Assembly: GCA_002350105.1 (NCBI GenBank)
Contig: DEDT01000034.1
Location: forward strand, 1 to 27,728
Length of the DNA: 27,728 nucleotides
DNA from: Selenomonadaceae bacterium UBA2897
GTDB taxonomy: Bacteria; Bacillota; Negativicutes; Selenomonadales; Selenomonadaceae
Direction: 5' to 3'
Part shown: piece by piece, positions 1 to 7,607 of the stretch
Position numbering within the stretch: the first letter of the stretch is position 1
Layout: each line of letters opens with the position of its first letter
The notes under the pieces: generated by a model
What the model saw: the letters and a program-made list of their open reading frames with translations, nothing else
Database searches by the model: none
What the model was told of the DNA's origin: nothing
Translations under genes and position numbers: made by a program

Positions 1-447
1 CACAGGTTTTGTGATTGAACCATCATTTTCAAAGGCCTTTTTCGTCTCCACGAGGTCGCACGTACGGTCCGTCACGCCCGCCATATTGTACGTAGCACCG
101 AGATGGAACTGCGCAATCGCCTCCATAGGGCCAGCCGTCGGCATAATCATATCGACGAGGTTCATGCCACTGCCAAGCGCGGTATCGACAATGCGCGTAA
201 TCTCCGCATCACTGGACTCATGCAGCGAGCCGACGCCGAGCGAAACGACGCTGACCTGCTGGCCCGTATGCGGGATGGGGCGGTAAAGCATCTTCGCCGC
301 CCCGCTGCCCGCACTGCCAACGCCCCAGTCGCCCCCACTCGGGGCACCCGCCGGCATTCCACCCAAAAGTTTGTCGTAATTGGCTGTGCCCAGTGCAGCA
401 CCGACAGCACCGATGCCAAGGGATTTGAGGAATGTCCTGCGGTTCAT
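1..447 (-). CDS. Tat-exported aldo/keto reductase, N-terminal part (cut by window edge)
   Basis: This minus-strand frame is open for 149 codons from ATG at 447 to the window edge. It begins MNRRTFLKSLGIGAVGAALG, a twin-arginine signal (RRTFLK) plus hydrophobic stretch, so the product is probably exported folded with a cofactor. After a glycine-rich linker, residues around 55-75 (MLYRPIPHTGQQVSVVSLGVG) match the start of COG1453-type aldo/keto reductases, which are NAD(P)-dependent oxidoreductases. Its start overlaps the stop of the DUF4405 membrane protein gene by 4 bp, so the two are translationally coupled; the membrane protein may be its electron partner (inference). Compared with family members as I remember them, the stretch MEAIAQFHLGATYN seems to lack about a dozen residues between IAQ and HLGAT, a possible in-frame deletion. 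Catalytic residues cannot be judged because the rest is outside the window. Confidence 0.8.
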   Translation of the reverse strand, partial: MNRRTFLKSLGIGAVGAALGTANYDKLLGGMPAGAPSGGDWGVGSAGSGAAKMLYRPIPHTGQQVSVVSLGVGSLHESSDAEITRIVDTALGSGMNLVDMIMPTAGPMEAIAQFHLGATYNMAGVTDRTCDLVETKKAFENDGSITKPV

Positions 448-1148
448 GACGATGTGCCTCCTTTTTCTACGACTAACTGCACTGGCTGCTTTGGACGTGC
501 GAGGCGCCTTTGCAGATAATAAAACGCAATGGCATAAAGCCCCAGCAGGCAGAGGATAAAGAGATACACCGCCGCTCCTGGCAGGCTGCCCGCCGGCGTC
601 TGAAAGACGTGCCGCATCAGCATGCGGTCACCAAAATGATCGAGCCGCGCGTAGGCGCAGCCCGCCCAGCCGATGAGCACCAGCACCCAGAAGCGCAGGG
701 ACGGATGTGCCTCCACCGTCCGCAGCACAGGCCATGTCTTCAGGCGCGCCCAAAGGCCGGCCCAATACATGCCGATGTGCATGCCGAGGAAAATAGCCAT
801 AAAATACGCGCTCGCCACATGCAGCTGATGCACGAGGATGCTGCTATGCAGCGCACTGCCGGCCCAAAAGGCGCGTAGCACATGGTTCGAGATGATGAGC
901 CCCGTCCCGAGCGCCGTCAGCGTACTCACGAGCAGCAGCACGACGAGCATCGCCTGCACGACCCGCAGCCGCCGCCACTTCCCGCGTCCGAGGGCAGCAA
1001 ACCACGCGCGGTTCCACCACAGATGCAGGGCAAGGCCTGCGAGCAAGACGATGCCGAGCACCTCATGCAGCAGCGGCGTCAGGACGCGGAAGCCCATGAC
1101 GAGCAGGAACAACACCGCGAGCAAAAGGTCGAGACGGAACCGCTTCAT
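444..1148 (-). CDS. DUF4405-type multi-helix membrane protein (cytochrome b-like)
   Basis: The predicted protein has 234 residues. I chose ATG 1148 over the in-frame start at 1166 because GGGGGG lies 6 bases upstream of it. It contains about five or six hydrophobic helices: MKRFRLDLLLAVLFLLVMGF at the N-terminus, then LLHEVLGIVLLAGLALHLWW, a long helix around ALGTGLIISNHVL, one with HQLHVASAYFMAIFLGMHIGMYW, one near FWVLVLIGWAGCAYA and a last near VYLFILCLLGLYAIAFYYL. Repeated intramembrane histidines (HEVLG, LHLWW, HQLH, LGMHIG) are the usual arrangement for b-type heme in DUF4405 proteins, which fits a quinol- or heme-linked electron carrier. It sits between a small helical protein gene and an aldo/keto reductase gene and overlaps the latter by 4 bp, so it probably feeds electrons to the exported reductase (inference). 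Heme binding is not proven. Confidence 0.8.
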   Translation of the reverse strand: MKRFRLDLLLAVLFLLVMGFRVLTPLLHEVLGIVLLAGLALHLWWNRAWFAALGRGKWRRLRVVQAMLVVLLLVSTLTALGTGLIISNHVLRAFWAGSALHSSILVHQLHVASAYFMAIFLGMHIGMYWAGLWARLKTWPVLRTVEAHPSLRFWVLVLIGWAGCAYARLDHFGDRMLMRHVFQTPAGSLPGAAVYLFILCLLGLYAIAFYYLQRRLARPKQPVQLVVEKGGTSS

Positions 1149-1179
1149 AAAAATCCCCCCAGTCAAATTTTATTTCATC

Positions 1180-1404
1180 TTATCGCAACAGGTGCAACAT
1201 ATAGTCAAGCTGCTCGAGCGCGCTCTCTTTTTCGTGAATCAAGTGCAGGATGTCCTGGCGTTTGCGCTGGAGCATACGCCGCCGCATGCGGGTATCCGCT
1301 TTTTCAAAGTGTTCCAGAAATGCCTGCTGCTCGTCCGTCTGGCTGCCGCAGGAGCGCAGGCAGCAGCCGAGCGCGACCGGATCGATGACTTCCTTCATGC
1401 TCAT
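1180..1404 (-). CDS. small helical protein of unknown function in redox operon
   Basis: This encodes 74 residues starting MSMKEVIDPVALGCCLRSCG; a GTG three bases further upstream is an alternative start. GGAG lies about 5 bases before the ATG. The first third has a cysteine-rich patch (GCCLRSCGS). The rest is strongly charged and helical (FEKADTRMRRRMLQRKRQDILHLIHEKESALEQLDYMLHLLR summarised: alternating Arg/Glu with leucines), resembling the coiled-coil tail of MerR regulators, but there is no DNA-binding domain. It starts 14 bases after the stop of the carboxymuconolactone decarboxylase relic and precedes the DUF4405 gene by about 30 bases, so it is part of the operon. I know of no assigned function. 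Confidence 0.65.
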   Translation of the reverse strand: MSMKEVIDPVALGCCLRSCGSQTDEQQAFLEHFEKADTRMRRRMLQRKRQDILHLIHEKESALEQLDYMLHLLR

Positions 1405-1418
1405 CACATCTCCGCCAT

Positions 1419-1602
1419 TTACTTTGCCTCATCTGCGTAGACTTCTTTGGCCATACGGAACGCCGTCCAGGCCTTCGGCCAACCAGCATAGAAGGCAATC
1501 TGCGTGAGCATCTCGACCATCTCGTCCTTCGTCACGCCGTTCTTCTTTGCCGTCGTGATATGGTATTTGAGCGAGTGCAGCCAGTATCATCATTTTCATC
1601 AT
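1419..1602 (-). pseudogene. Collapsed carboxymuconolactone decarboxylase family gene
   Basis: From 1586 down to the stop at 1419-1421, one minus-strand frame reads the C-terminal end of a COG0599 carboxymuconolactone decarboxylase-like protein (core LTQIAFYAGWPKAWTAFRMA, then KEVYADEAK). That frame has TGA at 1587-1589 and no start, so about two thirds of the gene is missing. Just upstream there is a good ribosome binding site (AGGAGG at 1611-1616) and ATG at 1602 that begins MMKMMILAAL, a signal-peptide-like start, but in a different frame. The simplest reading is a deletion that fused the start of one gene to the tail of another, out of frame; translation from 1602 gives a 57-residue nonsense product ending at 1429. 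Family members are often found beside DUF4405, small helical and aldo/keto reductase genes like those downstream here. Confidence 0.75.
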
Positions 1603-1653
1603 GGATGGTTCCTCCTTCATCTTCAAAAACTATACTCTTTATTTACAGCTTTT

Positions 1654-1683
1654 ATTGTACGCCGGAAGCTTCATGATGTCGAA
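1654..1683 (-). promoter_or_regulatory. Candidate promoter of the redox operon
   Basis: Read on the minus strand this is TTCGAC, an 18-base spacer, then TACAAT. It lies about 50 bases upstream of the AGGAGG and ATG at 1602. The same layout, including the shared box AAGTATTCGACATC around the -35, recurs at 2795-2824 upstream of the LysR gene. That suggests common control, perhaps by LysR itself (inference). Confidence 0.5.
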
Positions 1684-1795
1684 TACTTGTTTCTTTACCC
1701 TTATGTATAGCTTTTAAGCATGATTTCTGCCGGTATATCCCACATAAAAGGCTTGGCACAATATGCCGGACTTTTCTTATCCCGCTGCTATCTTC

Positions 1796-2689
1796 TTATG
1801 CTTCCGCGATTTTTGGGATTTCCTGTTGCGCGAATTCGATAAACTTTGTCACGGCGCGTGGGTATGGCTGCTGACGGCGCCATGCCAGCAGCGCCGTATC
1901 GGATAGCTCAGGCGAAAGCGGGCGTAAGGTCAGCCTGGCTGGATCCGCATAGGGCTGCGAACCCATCGCGACAATGGCGACGGCCATATGTGCGGCGACG
2001 AGCATGGAGGCATTGGTACTGAGATTGCTGGTAAAAGGGATGTCCACCGGCTGTTTCGCCCGGCTCAGCCAGTTGGCGACCTCGCTGTGCACCTTCGCCC
2101 GCGAGGGTACGATAAGCGGCAGGCCTGCGAGGTCATCGACGGTCACCGCCTCTTTTTCTGCCAGCGGCGAATCCGCCGGCAGCAGGACGCCGTAGCGCTC
2201 TTTCCCCGGAAAACGCACATAGTTATAGGGCTCTGACGCCACCGGCTCGATAAAGAGGGCGAGGTCGAGCAGCCCCTGGTCAATACGTTGCTGCACATCG
2301 TCCGCATTGCCTGTGTATATTTCAAAATGTACATGCGGGTGAATCTCCCGGAACCGCGCGATGATCTGCGCGAGGTCCTGAAAGGCACGCAGCACACCGC
2401 AGCCGATGGATACTGTGCCCTCGATGAGCTCGTCCTGCTGCGTCATTTCTTCCCGTGTGCGATTGACCAGATCGAGAATCTCCATCGCACGGCGACGGAA
2501 GAGAATGCCCTCATCGGTGAGCTGAATGCGCCGTCCGGAGCGGTCAAACAGCTGTACGCCGAGTTCCTCCTCGAGCTCGGCAATCTGCCGTGACAGCGTC
2601 GGCTGCGTGATGTGCAGCGCCTCTGCCGCACGCGTGATGCCCTGCTCCCGCGCGATGGCGAGAAAATAACGAAGGACGCGAAGTTCCAT
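1796..2689 (-). CDS. LysR-family transcriptional regulator
   Basis: This encodes 297 residues, the normal length for a LysR regulator. The conserved start MELRVLRYFLAIAREQG fixes the initiation codon at 2689; GGGG lies 8 bases before it. Residues 1-60 are the winged helix-turn-helix (ITRAAEALHITQPTLSRQIA, then LEEELGVQLFDRSGRRIQLT), followed by a helical linker and a periplasmic-binding-like effector domain (GTVSIGCGVLRAF near residue 92). It lies upstream of, and on the same strand as, the decayed redox operon at 1-1602 and probably regulates it. Similar LysR genes commonly accompany carboxymuconolactone decarboxylase and aldo/keto reductase genes. The effector is unknown. The gene looks intact. 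Confidence 0.9.
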   Translation of the reverse strand: MELRVLRYFLAIAREQGITRAAEALHITQPTLSRQIAELEEELGVQLFDRSGRRIQLTDEGILFRRRAMEILDLVNRTREEMTQQDELIEGTVSIGCGVLRAFQDLAQIIARFREIHPHVHFEIYTGNADDVQQRIDQGLLDLALFIEPVASEPYNYVRFPGKERYGVLLPADSPLAEKEAVTVDDLAGLPLIVPSRAKVHSEVANWLSRAKQPVDIPFTSNLSTNASMLVAAHMAVAIVAMGSQPYADPARLTLRPLSPELSDTALLAWRRQQPYPRAVTKFIEFAQQEIPKIAEA

Positions 2690-2746
2690 AAAGATTGCCC
2701 CTTTCATGATCCTTTCCTTTTATTTTAGCATATTTGGCATAAACAA

Positions 2747-2784
2747 AAAATCCTGCGACGAAAGCTTCCCGTCGCAGGATTTTG
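2747..2784 (-). terminator. Intrinsic terminator-like hairpin in the LysR leader
   Basis: AAAATCCTGCGACG and its complement form a 13-14 bp stem with a 10-base loop. On the minus strand it is followed by a run of six T. It lies about 60 bases upstream of the LysR start codon and directly downstream of the candidate promoter at 2795-2824. It could be an attenuator, or could end transcripts entering from the right. Confidence 0.7.
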
Positions 2785-2794
2785 CTGATAAAAC

Positions 2795-2824
2795 GTTGTA
2801 CAGCAACCTGGGGAGGATGTCGAA
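2795..2824 (-). promoter_or_regulatory. Candidate LysR gene promoter, twin of 1654-1683
   Basis: On the minus strand this is TTCGAC, an 18-base spacer, then TACAAC. It shares ATGTCGAATACTT (plus strand) with the promoter at 1654-1683 and has the same spacing. Transcription from here would run straight into the hairpin at 2747-2784. Confidence 0.4.
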
Positions 2825-2885
2825 TACTTAATCCATTATTCTTTTCCATAGAGAAAAGGCATGGAATGAAATAAAACCCAGGTAT

Positions 2886-2914
2886 TTGCTTATTTCATTT
2901 TGTTCCTTTATGAT
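2886..2914 (+). promoter_or_regulatory. Candidate promoter of the metallophosphatase gene
   Basis: TTGCTT, 17 bases, then TATGAT, ending 27 bases before the ATG at 2942. This is a reasonable housekeeping-type promoter. An AGAGGTGA ribosome binding site follows. Confidence 0.5.
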
Positions 2915-2941
2915 AGAGGAAACAGAAAGAGGTGACTGGAT

Positions 2942-4240
2942 ATGGAAAAACAAATTTCGCGACGCAGATTCCTGCAGGCAGCAGGTGGCACACTGCTCCT
3001 CGCCGGAGCGGGCGGTATCTGGTGGCAACGCGAGACACTACAGCGTCTCGCTCAGCGCTGGACAGGCGAGGTCAAAGGCGAACTCGATGCCGCCAACCTG
3101 CGGCAGATTATCGCAGCAGATAACCGGACGACGCGCACCATCATGTGGCAGGCGGATACAACGCCGCAGGAGCCCTGTATCGAACTGCGTGCCGATGGCA
3201 GCGATATGATCCAAACTGTTACTGCCGAAAGCACGCCCTATACCGATGATGGCGTTTCGGTCTACCTCCAAACCGCCCATATCGAAGGACTCACGCCCGG
3301 CACCTCCTACACCTACCGCCTGCGCGACGGCGAACGGGCGGGCAACTGGCAATCTCTGCACACCGATAGTGGCGAGCGCTTTGCCGCGCTCATCTTCCCC
3401 GATTCGCAGTCGAATGACTACAGCGGCTGGCAGGAACTCGCGCGCAATGCCTATGCGCGCAATCCCGAGGCGGATTTCTTCATTAATATAGGCGACCTCG
3501 TCGACAACGGCGAGGACCATCAGCAATGGAACGCCTGGTTCAAGGCCGTGGCGCCCCTCGCGGCGAACATCCCCATCGCCCCCATCATGGGCAACCACGA
3601 GACGTATGATAAAAATTGGCAGGTGCGCCTGCCCAAAGCCTACCTCGCCCAGTTCGCCGTGCCGGAGATCGACAGCGAGCATTTTCAGCGCTACTACTAT
3701 TCCTTTGACTACGGCCCCGCCCACTTCATCGTACTCAACACGCAGGAGGACGAGACGGAGAGTTTCCACCCCGGCCTGCTCGCCGAGCAGCAGGCATGGT
3801 TTGAAAAGGACATCGCCAACAGCCAGGCTGCCTGGAACATCGTGCTGATGCACAAGGACCCGCTGCAGTACGCCTTCCAAAATCGTCCGGACAGGCACCG
3901 TGAAGAAGGCTTCAGCGACGACGGTAAGGCCTGGATGCCGCTCTTCGACGCACACGGCATCGACCTCGTGCTCTCAGCCCACCTCCACACCTACCGCAAC
4001 CGCGGCCACATCCGTGATTTCCGCCGTGATGCAAGCGGACCGCTCTACATCCTCACGGGCGTGGCCGGTAATGTCCGCTACTCCAATTTATGGAAAGACC
4101 ACTCTCTCGATGAAGTCGTCGCGCCTCAGCCCGAGACCGACAACTACCTGACCCTTCAGGGCGATGCACACCAACTGGAAATCAAGAGTTTTCTGCCCGA
4201 TGGGAGCCTCATCGACACGGCCAGCCTCCAAAAAGCCTAA
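2942..4240 (+). CDS. Tat-exported metallophosphoesterase (purple acid phosphatase-like)
   Basis: This encodes 432 residues. The N-terminus MEKQISRRRFLQAAGG carries a twin-arginine signal and hydrophobic segment, so export or membrane anchoring is likely. Residues about 50-145 form an Ig/fibronectin-like N-terminal domain as in purple acid phosphatases (ending LTPGTSYTYRLRDG). The calcineurin-like catalytic domain follows, with metal-ligand motifs IFPDSQ (D154), GDLVDNG (from 184), GNHE (from 217), LMHKDP and SAHLHTYRN. The usual GHxH is SAHLH, keeping both histidines. The expected reaction is hydrolysis of phosphomonoesters or diesters outside the cytoplasm; the substrate is unknown. AGAGGTGA lies 6-7 bases before the ATG. 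It converges on the 2H phosphoesterase gene, with only 15 bases between the stops and no obvious terminator. Confidence 0.9.
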   Translation: MEKQISRRRFLQAAGGTLLLAGAGGIWWQRETLQRLAQRWTGEVKGELDAANLRQIIAADNRTTRTIMWQADTTPQEPCIELRADGSDMIQTVTAESTPYTDDGVSVYLQTAHIEGLTPGTSYTYRLRDGERAGNWQSLHTDSGERFAALIFPDSQSNDYSGWQELARNAYARNPEADFFINIGDLVDNGEDHQQWNAWFKAVAPLAANIPIAPIMGNHETYDKNWQVRLPKAYLAQFAVPEIDSEHFQRYYYSFDYGPAHFIVLNTQEDETESFHPGLLAEQQAWFEKDIANSQAAWNIVLMHKDPLQYAFQNRPDRHREEGFSDDGKAWMPLFDAHGIDLVLSAHLHTYRNRGHIRDFRRDASGPLYILTGVAGNVRYSNLWKDHSLDEVVAPQPETDNYLTLQGDAHQLEIKSFLPDGSLIDTASLQKA

Positions 4241-4255
4241 GAAATGCTGATTAAA

Positions 4256-4984
4256 TCATCCCACAAGAATGAATTTTTTCAAAATTTCTTTTCTGCTATC
4301 GAACCAATTATGGTAGACCAGTTCCACTTGCCTGACCTCGATACTGCCGTACACCATATCCCTGCTTTGTTCTATAAAGTCAAACAATGCCTGTCTATGA
4401 GCCAGTGCCTGGCGGAAACGGACGACCGTCATATGAGCACTGCGTGCCGGGTATCTTTCATCGTGGGGCAAAATGCTGTTATCAATCGCCTGCCGCAGCC
4501 TCTGGCGCAACTGGGCAAAGGCGACATCATAATAGCCCCTGACGAGCACAGCTGCGTTGCTGATGGCGAGCCCCCGGAACTGAATCGCAAAAGGCCGCAT
4601 CCCCGCCAGCGCCGTTTCCGCAATCTGAATGCACGCTTGCAGCTGCTCCTGCGTATAATGGAAGTCTGACCGTGCCGTAATTAAATCCAGCAAGGTAATG
4701 TGAAAATCCCGTGCCGGATAGAAATACTGCTCTGGTTCTATCTCCCTGATCTCCTCGAGCGTCTCCGAAATGCTGGACGCAGCTGCCTCGCCATTCACAC
4801 CATGCGGCCGGATTGTCAATGTGAGCCCCATCCGTGTATCGCCCGGGTCATCAATCGTCGTATCAATATACTCGTGCCCGGCCAAAATCTGTGAGCGGTT
4901 GCGGTCGGTAATATCATCGTAAAGTGCCTCGAGATCAGGCACGACCATACCTACATCATCCTGATGAGAGAAAAGATTTTCCAT
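4256..4984 (-). CDS. 2H phosphoesterase / 2'-5' RNA ligase-like protein
   Basis: This encodes 242 residues from ATG 4984, chosen over an upstream in-frame start at 5035 because GGAG lies 7 bases before it. It carries the two histidine signatures of the 2H phosphoesterase superfamily: FHITLLDL (H95, T97) and AHMTVVRF (H184, T186), about 90 residues apart as expected for the two halves of the active site. Members hydrolyse or form 2'-5' or cyclic phosphodiester bonds in RNA or nucleotides; the substrate here cannot be told. The region before the first motif (residues 1-90) is a family-specific extension. It is divergent from the LysR gene at 5209, with a 224-base intergenic region. Confidence 0.8.
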   Translation of the reverse strand: MENLFSHQDDVGMVVPDLEALYDDITDRNRSQILAGHEYIDTTIDDPGDTRMGLTLTIRPHGVNGEAAASSISETLEEIREIEPEQYFYPARDFHITLLDLITARSDFHYTQEQLQACIQIAETALAGMRPFAIQFRGLAISNAAVLVRGYYDVAFAQLRQRLRQAIDNSILPHDERYPARSAHMTVVRFRQALAHRQALFDFIEQSRDMVYGSIEVRQVELVYHNWFDSRKEILKKFILVG

Positions 4985-5152
4985 AGTATTACTCCGTCCC
5001 TGCTGAACCTTAGACTGCAAATATTTGCGAAGCAAAAAGCATCATTCTTCCTTTTTGGATATGCCATGGTCCCGCCTCGTTTAAATTGCATTTGATGAGG
5101 TTTTCTTTTCGTATTTTACATTTTTATGAACGGAGTTTCAATAAATTTTACT

Positions 5153-5173
5153 ATTTTATAAGCGATATAAAAT
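5153..5173. promoter_or_regulatory. Palindrome upstream of LysR gene, candidate autoregulatory site
   Basis: Perfect 8-bp arms ATTTTATA and TATAAAAT flank AGCGA. The spacing contains the T-N11-A pattern typical of LysR-type boxes. It ends 35 bases before the ATG at 5209. LysR regulators commonly repress their own genes; that this one acts here is inference. Confidence 0.4.
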
Positions 5174-5208
5174 AAAAGAAAGTATTGCGTAGAAAGGTGA
5201 CGAATGAC

Positions 5209-6150
5209 ATGACCCTGCAGCAGCTGCGGTATCTCATCAAAATCGTGCAGACAGGCTCCATCAACCTGGCCGCACAGGAGCTCTTTCTCGCCCAGCCGAG
5301 CCTTTCCAAGGCCATGGCTGAGCTGGAAAAGGAAATGGGGCTGACCATCTTCGTGCGCTCGCACCGCGGCGTGACGCTCACCGAGGAGGGCAGCCGTTTC
5401 CTCGCCTACGCGCGGCAGGTCGTAGAGCAGGCCGACCTGCTGGAGCAGCACTACAAAGGCGGGCACAACGTGCGGCGCGTCTTTGCCATTTCGGCCCAGC
5501 ATTACGCCTTCGTCGTCAACGCCTTTGTCTCGCTCGTGCGTGCCTACGGCGAGGATGAGTACGAGTTCTCCCTGCGCGAGTGCCGCACCCACGACATCAT
5601 CGAGGACGTGCGCACCTACCGCAGCGAGCTTGGCGTGCTCTACCTCAGCGACTTCAACAGTGCCGTCATGCGTCATATCCTGCAGGGCGCGGAGCTCACC
5701 TTCCAGCCGCTCTTCACCGCCAGGCCGCACGTCTTCGTGAGCCGCCGCAACCCCCTCGCGGGGCGCACGTCCGTAACCCTCGCGGAGCTTGCCCCCTATC
5801 CGCGCCTCACCTACGAGCAAGGCACGAACAATTCCTTTTACTTCGCCGAAGAACTGCACAGCACCGAGCAGGTACCGAAGAGCATCATCGTCTCCGACCG
5901 TGCCACGCTTTTCAACCTGCTCATCGGCCTCAACGGCTACACGATTTCCTCCGGCGTGCTCTCTGCCGACCTCAATGGCACCGAGATCTGTGCCGTACCG
6001 CTGGAGAGCAACGAACACATGGGCATCGGCTACATCCATCCCACTGGCACAGAACTCAGTCCCATCGGCCGGCAATACATCACGATGCTGCGCACCTACA
6101 TCCAGGAGTGCGGCCTCCCCCTGCAGCCAGACGGCAGGAAAGAAAAATAA
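5209..6150 (+). CDS. LysR-family transcriptional regulator, probable methionine-gene regulator
   Basis: This encodes 313 residues. The start is ATG 5209 (MTLQQLRYLIKIVQTGS), with AAAGGTGA 8 bases upstream; a TTG frame start at 5185 is rejected because the conserved domain begins at MTLQQ. Residues 1-60 are the HTH (INLAAQELFLAQPSLSKAMA), followed by a type 2 periplasmic-binding effector domain (VFAISAQHYAFVVNAFVSLV near residue 95). It is convergent with the methionine synthase gene at 6225-7349, whose promoter region has two LysR-box-like palindromes, so it may be its activator. That assignment rests on proximity only. Confidence 0.85.
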   Translation: MTLQQLRYLIKIVQTGSINLAAQELFLAQPSLSKAMAELEKEMGLTIFVRSHRGVTLTEEGSRFLAYARQVVEQADLLEQHYKGGHNVRRVFAISAQHYAFVVNAFVSLVRAYGEDEYEFSLRECRTHDIIEDVRTYRSELGVLYLSDFNSAVMRHILQGAELTFQPLFTARPHVFVSRRNPLAGRTSVTLAELAPYPRLTYEQGTNNSFYFAEELHSTEQVPKSIIVSDRATLFNLLIGLNGYTISSGVLSADLNGTEICAVPLESNEHMGIGYIHPTGTELSPIGRQYITMLRTYIQECGLPLQPDGRKEK

Positions 6151-6224
6151 GACCACAATATACGCAAAGAAGGAGCGATGCCCCGCACAGGCACCACTCC
6201 TTTTTCGCTATCGGGATACGCTTG

Positions 6225-7349
6225 TCAGGCATCCTCCCAGACCGTCTCGGCAATCTCTTTGATGAGCCGCAGTTTCGCCCACTGATCCGCCTCCGTGAGC
6301 AGATTACCCTCCTCCGTAGAGGAAAAACCGCACTGCGGGCTGAGGCAGAGCTGCGCCAGCGGCACATACTGCGCCGCCTCGTGAATGCGCGCGATCACAT
6401 CCTCCTTGCGCTCCAGCTCGGGCGACTTCGACGTCACGAGGCCGAGCACTACCTGCTGCTCTTTGATAAAGCGCAGCGGCTCGAAACCGCCCGCACGCTC
6501 AGAATCATACTCGAGGAAGAATCCATCCACATGGCAGCCGCCGAAGAGCGTATCTGCCACGGGCTCATAGCCGCCGGAGGAGAACCATGTGGAACGGAAG
6601 TTGCCGCGGCAGATATGCATGGTGATGACCATGTCCGCAGGCTTTGCCTCCAGCGCGAGGTTGATCATCTCCACATACTTTTTCGCGATGCGGTCGAGGT
6701 CAAAGCCGCGCTCCGCATACGCCTGGCGTTTCTGCGCGTCGCAGAACTCGCCCCAGGACGTATCGTCAAGCTGCAGATAGCGGCAGCCCGCATCGTAGAA
6801 AGCACGGATGGCGTGCTGGTAGGCGATGGCGATGTCGTGATAGAGCTGGTCCTCGTCCACGTACTGCGGGATGGCTTCGTAATCCGTCGCGCGCACGCAG
6901 CAGATGAGATGCAGCATGGAAGGCGACGGAATCGTGAACTTCACCAGCGTGTCCCCTGCCGCCTCCTGCACAAAGCGGAAATGCTCGAGGAAAGGATGCG
7001 CGCCGAAATCCACCTTGCCCGTAATCCTGACCGTGGCCGCCTTCGGCTGCGCGCCCTTGAACGCCACGGACCAGTGCTCCGCGCTGACCTCCGTCACGCC
7101 CGCCAGCGCCGCCAGGAAATCGAGGTGCCAGTAACGGCGGCGCAGCTCGCCGTCCGTCACGGCCCGCAGCCCCGCAGCCTTCTCCTTTGTCACCAGGTCG
7201 CGGATGGCCTCATCCTCCGCCGCCCTGAGTGCCGCAGCCTCAATCTCCCCCCGCGCAAAAGCCGCGCGTTTCTCCTTCAACGCCTGCGGCCGCAGGAAAC
7301 TCCCCACAATATCATAACGAAACGGTGCCTGTGCTTTACGTGCTGTCAT
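6225..7349 (-). CDS. Cobalamin-independent methionine synthase-like protein (YxjG/YxjH type)
   Basis: This 374-residue protein matches the C-terminal catalytic half of MetE only, the size of the YxjG/YxjH family, which lacks the N-terminal folate-binding duplicate. It begins around FRYDIVGSFLRP, the usual start of this domain. The zinc ligands are recognisable: H245 and C247 (MHICRGN), E280 (FLEYDSE) and C340 (SPQCGFSS). Expected role: transfer of a methyl group to homocysteine to make methionine, though for this short family the methyl donor may not be methyltetrahydrofolate. AAGGAG lies 8 bases before ATG 7349. No S-box (SAM) riboswitch is visible upstream; instead there is a weak extended -10 promoter with LysR-type palindromes. 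Confidence 0.88.
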   Translation of the reverse strand: MTARKAQAPFRYDIVGSFLRPQALKEKRAAFARGEIEAAALRAAEDEAIRDLVTKEKAAGLRAVTDGELRRRYWHLDFLAALAGVTEVSAEHWSVAFKGAQPKAATVRITGKVDFGAHPFLEHFRFVQEAAGDTLVKFTIPSPSMLHLICCVRATDYEAIPQYVDEDQLYHDIAIAYQHAIRAFYDAGCRYLQLDDTSWGEFCDAQKRQAYAERGFDLDRIAKKYVEMINLALEAKPADMVITMHICRGNFRSTWFSSGGYEPVADTLFGGCHVDGFFLEYDSERAGGFEPLRFIKEQQVVLGLVTSKSPELERKEDVIARIHEAAQYVPLAQLCLSPQCGFSSTEEGNLLTEADQWAKLRLIKEIAETVWEDA

Positions 7350-7395
7350 ACCAATCTCTCCTTATCAATCTTCGCTCGTTCTCTTTGATGAACCC

Positions 7396-7464
7396 AGTGT
7401 AGCACAGATACGACGTTATGCGTTAATACGCAATAGTTAGTTAAAGTTATAGTCTAAAACTATA
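7396..7464 (-). promoter_or_regulatory. Candidate methionine synthase promoter with LysR-type operators
   Basis: On the minus strand, TGTGCTACACT is an extended -10 (7396-7401) with no good -35, as for an activator-dependent promoter. TGCGTTAATACGCA (7419-7432) overlaps the -35 position. TATAGTCTAAAACTATA (7448-7464) is centred near -67 and contains T-N11-A. Sites near -65 and -35 are the classic LysR recognition and activation pair. Binding is unproven. Confidence 0.45.
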
Positions 7465-7477
7465 TCATCATGGAAAA

Positions 7478-7576
7478 ATCACCTGCACGAAAGCCAACGT
7501 CCTCGCCCAGTCCGCCCAGGCCATGCTCGCGCAGGCGAATCAGAACGCCAGCAACGTGCTGCAGCTGCTCAGCTAA
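7478..7576 (+). pseudogene. Orphan flagellin 3' end, copy A
   Basis: The sequence reads the last 30 or so codons of the flagellins in this window: TKANVLAQSAQAMLAQANQN, then ASNVLQLLS and TAA at 7574-7576. It is almost identical in DNA to the end of the intact flagellin (26924-27011) but has no start, no flagellin body and a degraded left edge (tggaaaaatcacc in place of gaaatgaccggc). It lies just upstream of the hairpin and promoter of the fic gene. Confidence 0.9.
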
Positions 7577-7607
7577 AACTCAGGCTTATCGTGAAATATA
7601 CCTATCC

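Noticed and set aside
5580..7388. 602-codon plus-strand frame across the LysR and methionine synthase genes
   Set aside because: It crosses two well supported genes in other frames and has the Arg/His-rich composition of a shadow frame.
7350..7480. S-box or other riboswitch upstream of the methionine synthase
   Set aside because: The leader before the start codon is short and lacks the conserved S-box sequences and a terminator hairpin.
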